Shown: piece after piece, positions 21,695 to 22,803 of the stretch | How positions within the stretch are numbered: the first letter of the stretch is position 1 | Layout of the letters: each line of letters opens with the position of its first letter | From: a virus | Direction: 5' to 3' (one strand) | IMG/VR virus record: IMGVR_UViG_3300030430_005381 | Coordinates: 1-22,803 of that record | Length of the DNA stretch: 22,803 nt | Made by a program: the position numbers and the translations under genes | The notes under the pieces: model-generated | Told to the model about the DNA's origin: nothing | Databases searched by the model: none | Seen by the model: only the letters and a program-made list of their open reading frames with translations

Positions 21695-22803
21695 TTAATC
21701 AAATTGTTCAAAGAGATTATTAAAATTATCATAATTATTTTGGTTGGTTCTGGCGGTACCCTCACTTAATGCTATATATCGTTCAACACCAAAGTCAGCT
21801 ACTTTGCCCTCTTTTAGGGGACCGGTATAACCATCATTATCTTTAAATTCATTAACTTGAGTTCTAGGAACAAAATTATGGATAGGAATAAAACTAAATC
21901 CGCTTACTTTAATCATAAAAGGTAATTCTTTTACTGTTGGATCAGATTTAGCACTTAAATCATCTACTACACCAGTATCATTAATGGCTATTTCCCAAGG
22001 TGAATCCATAGGTATAGTATAATCAAGTCCTGTCATTATTCCAACCTGATTAAAAAGATAACCTCCTACAGTTAATTCAATTAAATTACCTCTCATATAA
22101 CCACTATCGGAGTAATCAGGAGCACATACTGAAGCTAGATAATTTAATTTATGATACATTGGAATTAGCTCTTGTTTAGATTGAGCTACTACAGTCCAAC
22201 TTAACTTAAATTGTCTATCAAAATCTTGGTAGTTATATAGTTTTTCAGCTCTACCAGCAAAATTTTGAGATGACCAATTTGCGGAGTATGAATCATCCAT
22301 ACTATCCAAAAAAGCTCTAAAATGTATATATCTTTTAAGTTTAGGGTCATTATTACTGATAACTCCTATTCTAAATTTACATAAATCGCTAGTGGGATAT
22401 TCCTCAGAGTTATGTTGTGCAAATTTGGATTGATAAATAGGTAATTCATTTAGTTTATCTAATGCTTCTTTTTTTCCATCTCGAGTTAAAAAACCCGTTA
22501 CATAGGAAGAATTTGGAGGTAATTGTTTACCTGGATTACCTAAATTAACTCTACCTTCTATTCTATTTTCAGGTTTAGTATAGTCTAGAGATTTTAATCC
22601 CTGATTTTTTTCTCTTTTTTGTCTAAAATCTTGAATATTTAGTACTTGAGTATATACATTTTCTTCATTAAGTACATTAGGTTTTTCAAGCGACTTCATT
22701 AACTCATCATAATTCAAAGTAGTACCTAATCCTCCTACTGTAGGGGTATTAGCTTTAAATCCATTTTGAAAAACATTAACTGAAGACTTTTTTAAACTAG
22801 ATG
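21695..22803 (-). CDS. Tail/baseplate structural protein (gp48/gp54-type tube-associated), 5' end beyond window
   Basis: The frame is open to the right edge. A TTG at 22717 could be read as a start, but 28 further in-frame codons (SSLKKSSVNVFQNGF...) without a stop precede it, so the true start is probably outside the window. At least 368 residues are encoded here. A central beta-rich module includes IHFRAFLDSMDDSYSANW, AEKLYNYQDFDRQFKLSWTV and LIPMYHKLNYLASVCAPDYS, followed by PMDSPWEIAI. This pattern fits tube-fold proteins at the tail-baseplate junction (gp48/gp54/gp19-like). It is translated just before the gp53-like and hub proteins. The structural role is likely, and the exact equivalent is uncertain. 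Confidence 0.7.
   Translation of the reverse strand, partial: SSLKKSSVNVFQNGFKANTPTVGGLGTTLNYDELMKSLEKPNVLNEENVYTQVLNIQDFRQKREKNQGLKSLDYTKPENRIEGRVNLGNPGKQLPPNSSYVTGFLTRDGKKEALDKLNELPIYQSKFAQHNSEEYPTSDLCKFRIGVISNNDPKLKRYIHFRAFLDSMDDSYSANWSSQNFAGRAEKLYNYQDFDRQFKLSWTVVAQSKQELIPMYHKLNYLASVCAPDYSDSGYMRGNLIELTVGGYLFNQVGIMTGLDYTIPMDSPWEIAINDTGVVDDLSAKSDPTVKELPFMIKVSGFSFIPIHNFVPRTQVNEFKDNDGYTGPLKEGKVADFGVERYIALSEGTARTNQNNYDNFNNLFEQFD

Noticed and set aside
1-22803. Possibility that the window is a prophage or a host chromosome segment
   Set aside because: No integrase, attachment site, tRNA or host housekeeping gene is seen. The genes are phage replication, tail and lysis genes on one strand. A temperate lifestyle cannot be excluded from this window alone.

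Overview
The window reads as a piece of an AT-rich, T4-like (contractile-tailed) bacteriophage genome infecting a member of the Bacteroidota, most likely a marine flavobacterium. The phage assignment rests on a UvsX recombinase, a gp32-like ssDNA-binding protein, a DnaB/gp41-type helicase, a FEN/RNase H-type nuclease, class I ribonucleotide reductase, baseplate/tail proteins and a lysis region. The host assignment rests on three consecutive exported proteins whose signal peptides end in the flavobacterial '..FSQ' pattern, on a C-terminal type IX secretion (T9SS) sorting domain, on Bacteroidota-type Cys repeats, and on the lack of clear Shine-Dalgarno sequences. All supported genes lie on the minus strand, so the window is described from high to low coordinates. 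No integrase, tRNA, rRNA, CRISPR array or insertion sequence was seen, and no non-coding gap exceeds 80 bases.

22803-17045, tail/baseplate: a structural protein running off the right edge, a LysM/gp53-like wedge protein, an 1170-residue baseplate-hub-like protein ending in a lytic transglycosylase domain, and a 279-residue protein of unknown function. 17012-8193, replication and nucleotides: a compact, divergent family A DNA polymerase, an unknown 155-residue protein overlapping it, gp32 with a hairpin in its leader, UvsX, FEN nuclease, replicative helicase (TTG start overlapping the upstream stop), NrdB and NrdA. A 76-residue membrane protein follows, and a hairpin plus T-rich tract at about 7834-7864 looks like the terminator of this block.

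7801-2469, exported cassette: a 1213-residue secreted protein with about 23 copies of a 26-residue Cys repeat, a CBM48-like module and a T9SS sorting domain; an outer-membrane beta-barrel 1 nt downstream; a small membrane/coiled-coil protein; and an exported thioredoxin-like protein without its CXXC. 2429-1, lysis/membrane region: a two-TM holin-like protein, a DUF5675-type putative endolysin, a phage-holin-family protein, and a multi-TM/coiled-coil/EF-hand protein cut by the left edge.

The most unusual element is the exported cassette. A virulent-type phage appears to send a large repeat adhesin-like cargo through the host's T9SS together with a beta-barrel, which suggests remodelling of the host surface during infection. 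Function is inferred from sequence only. No database search was possible.
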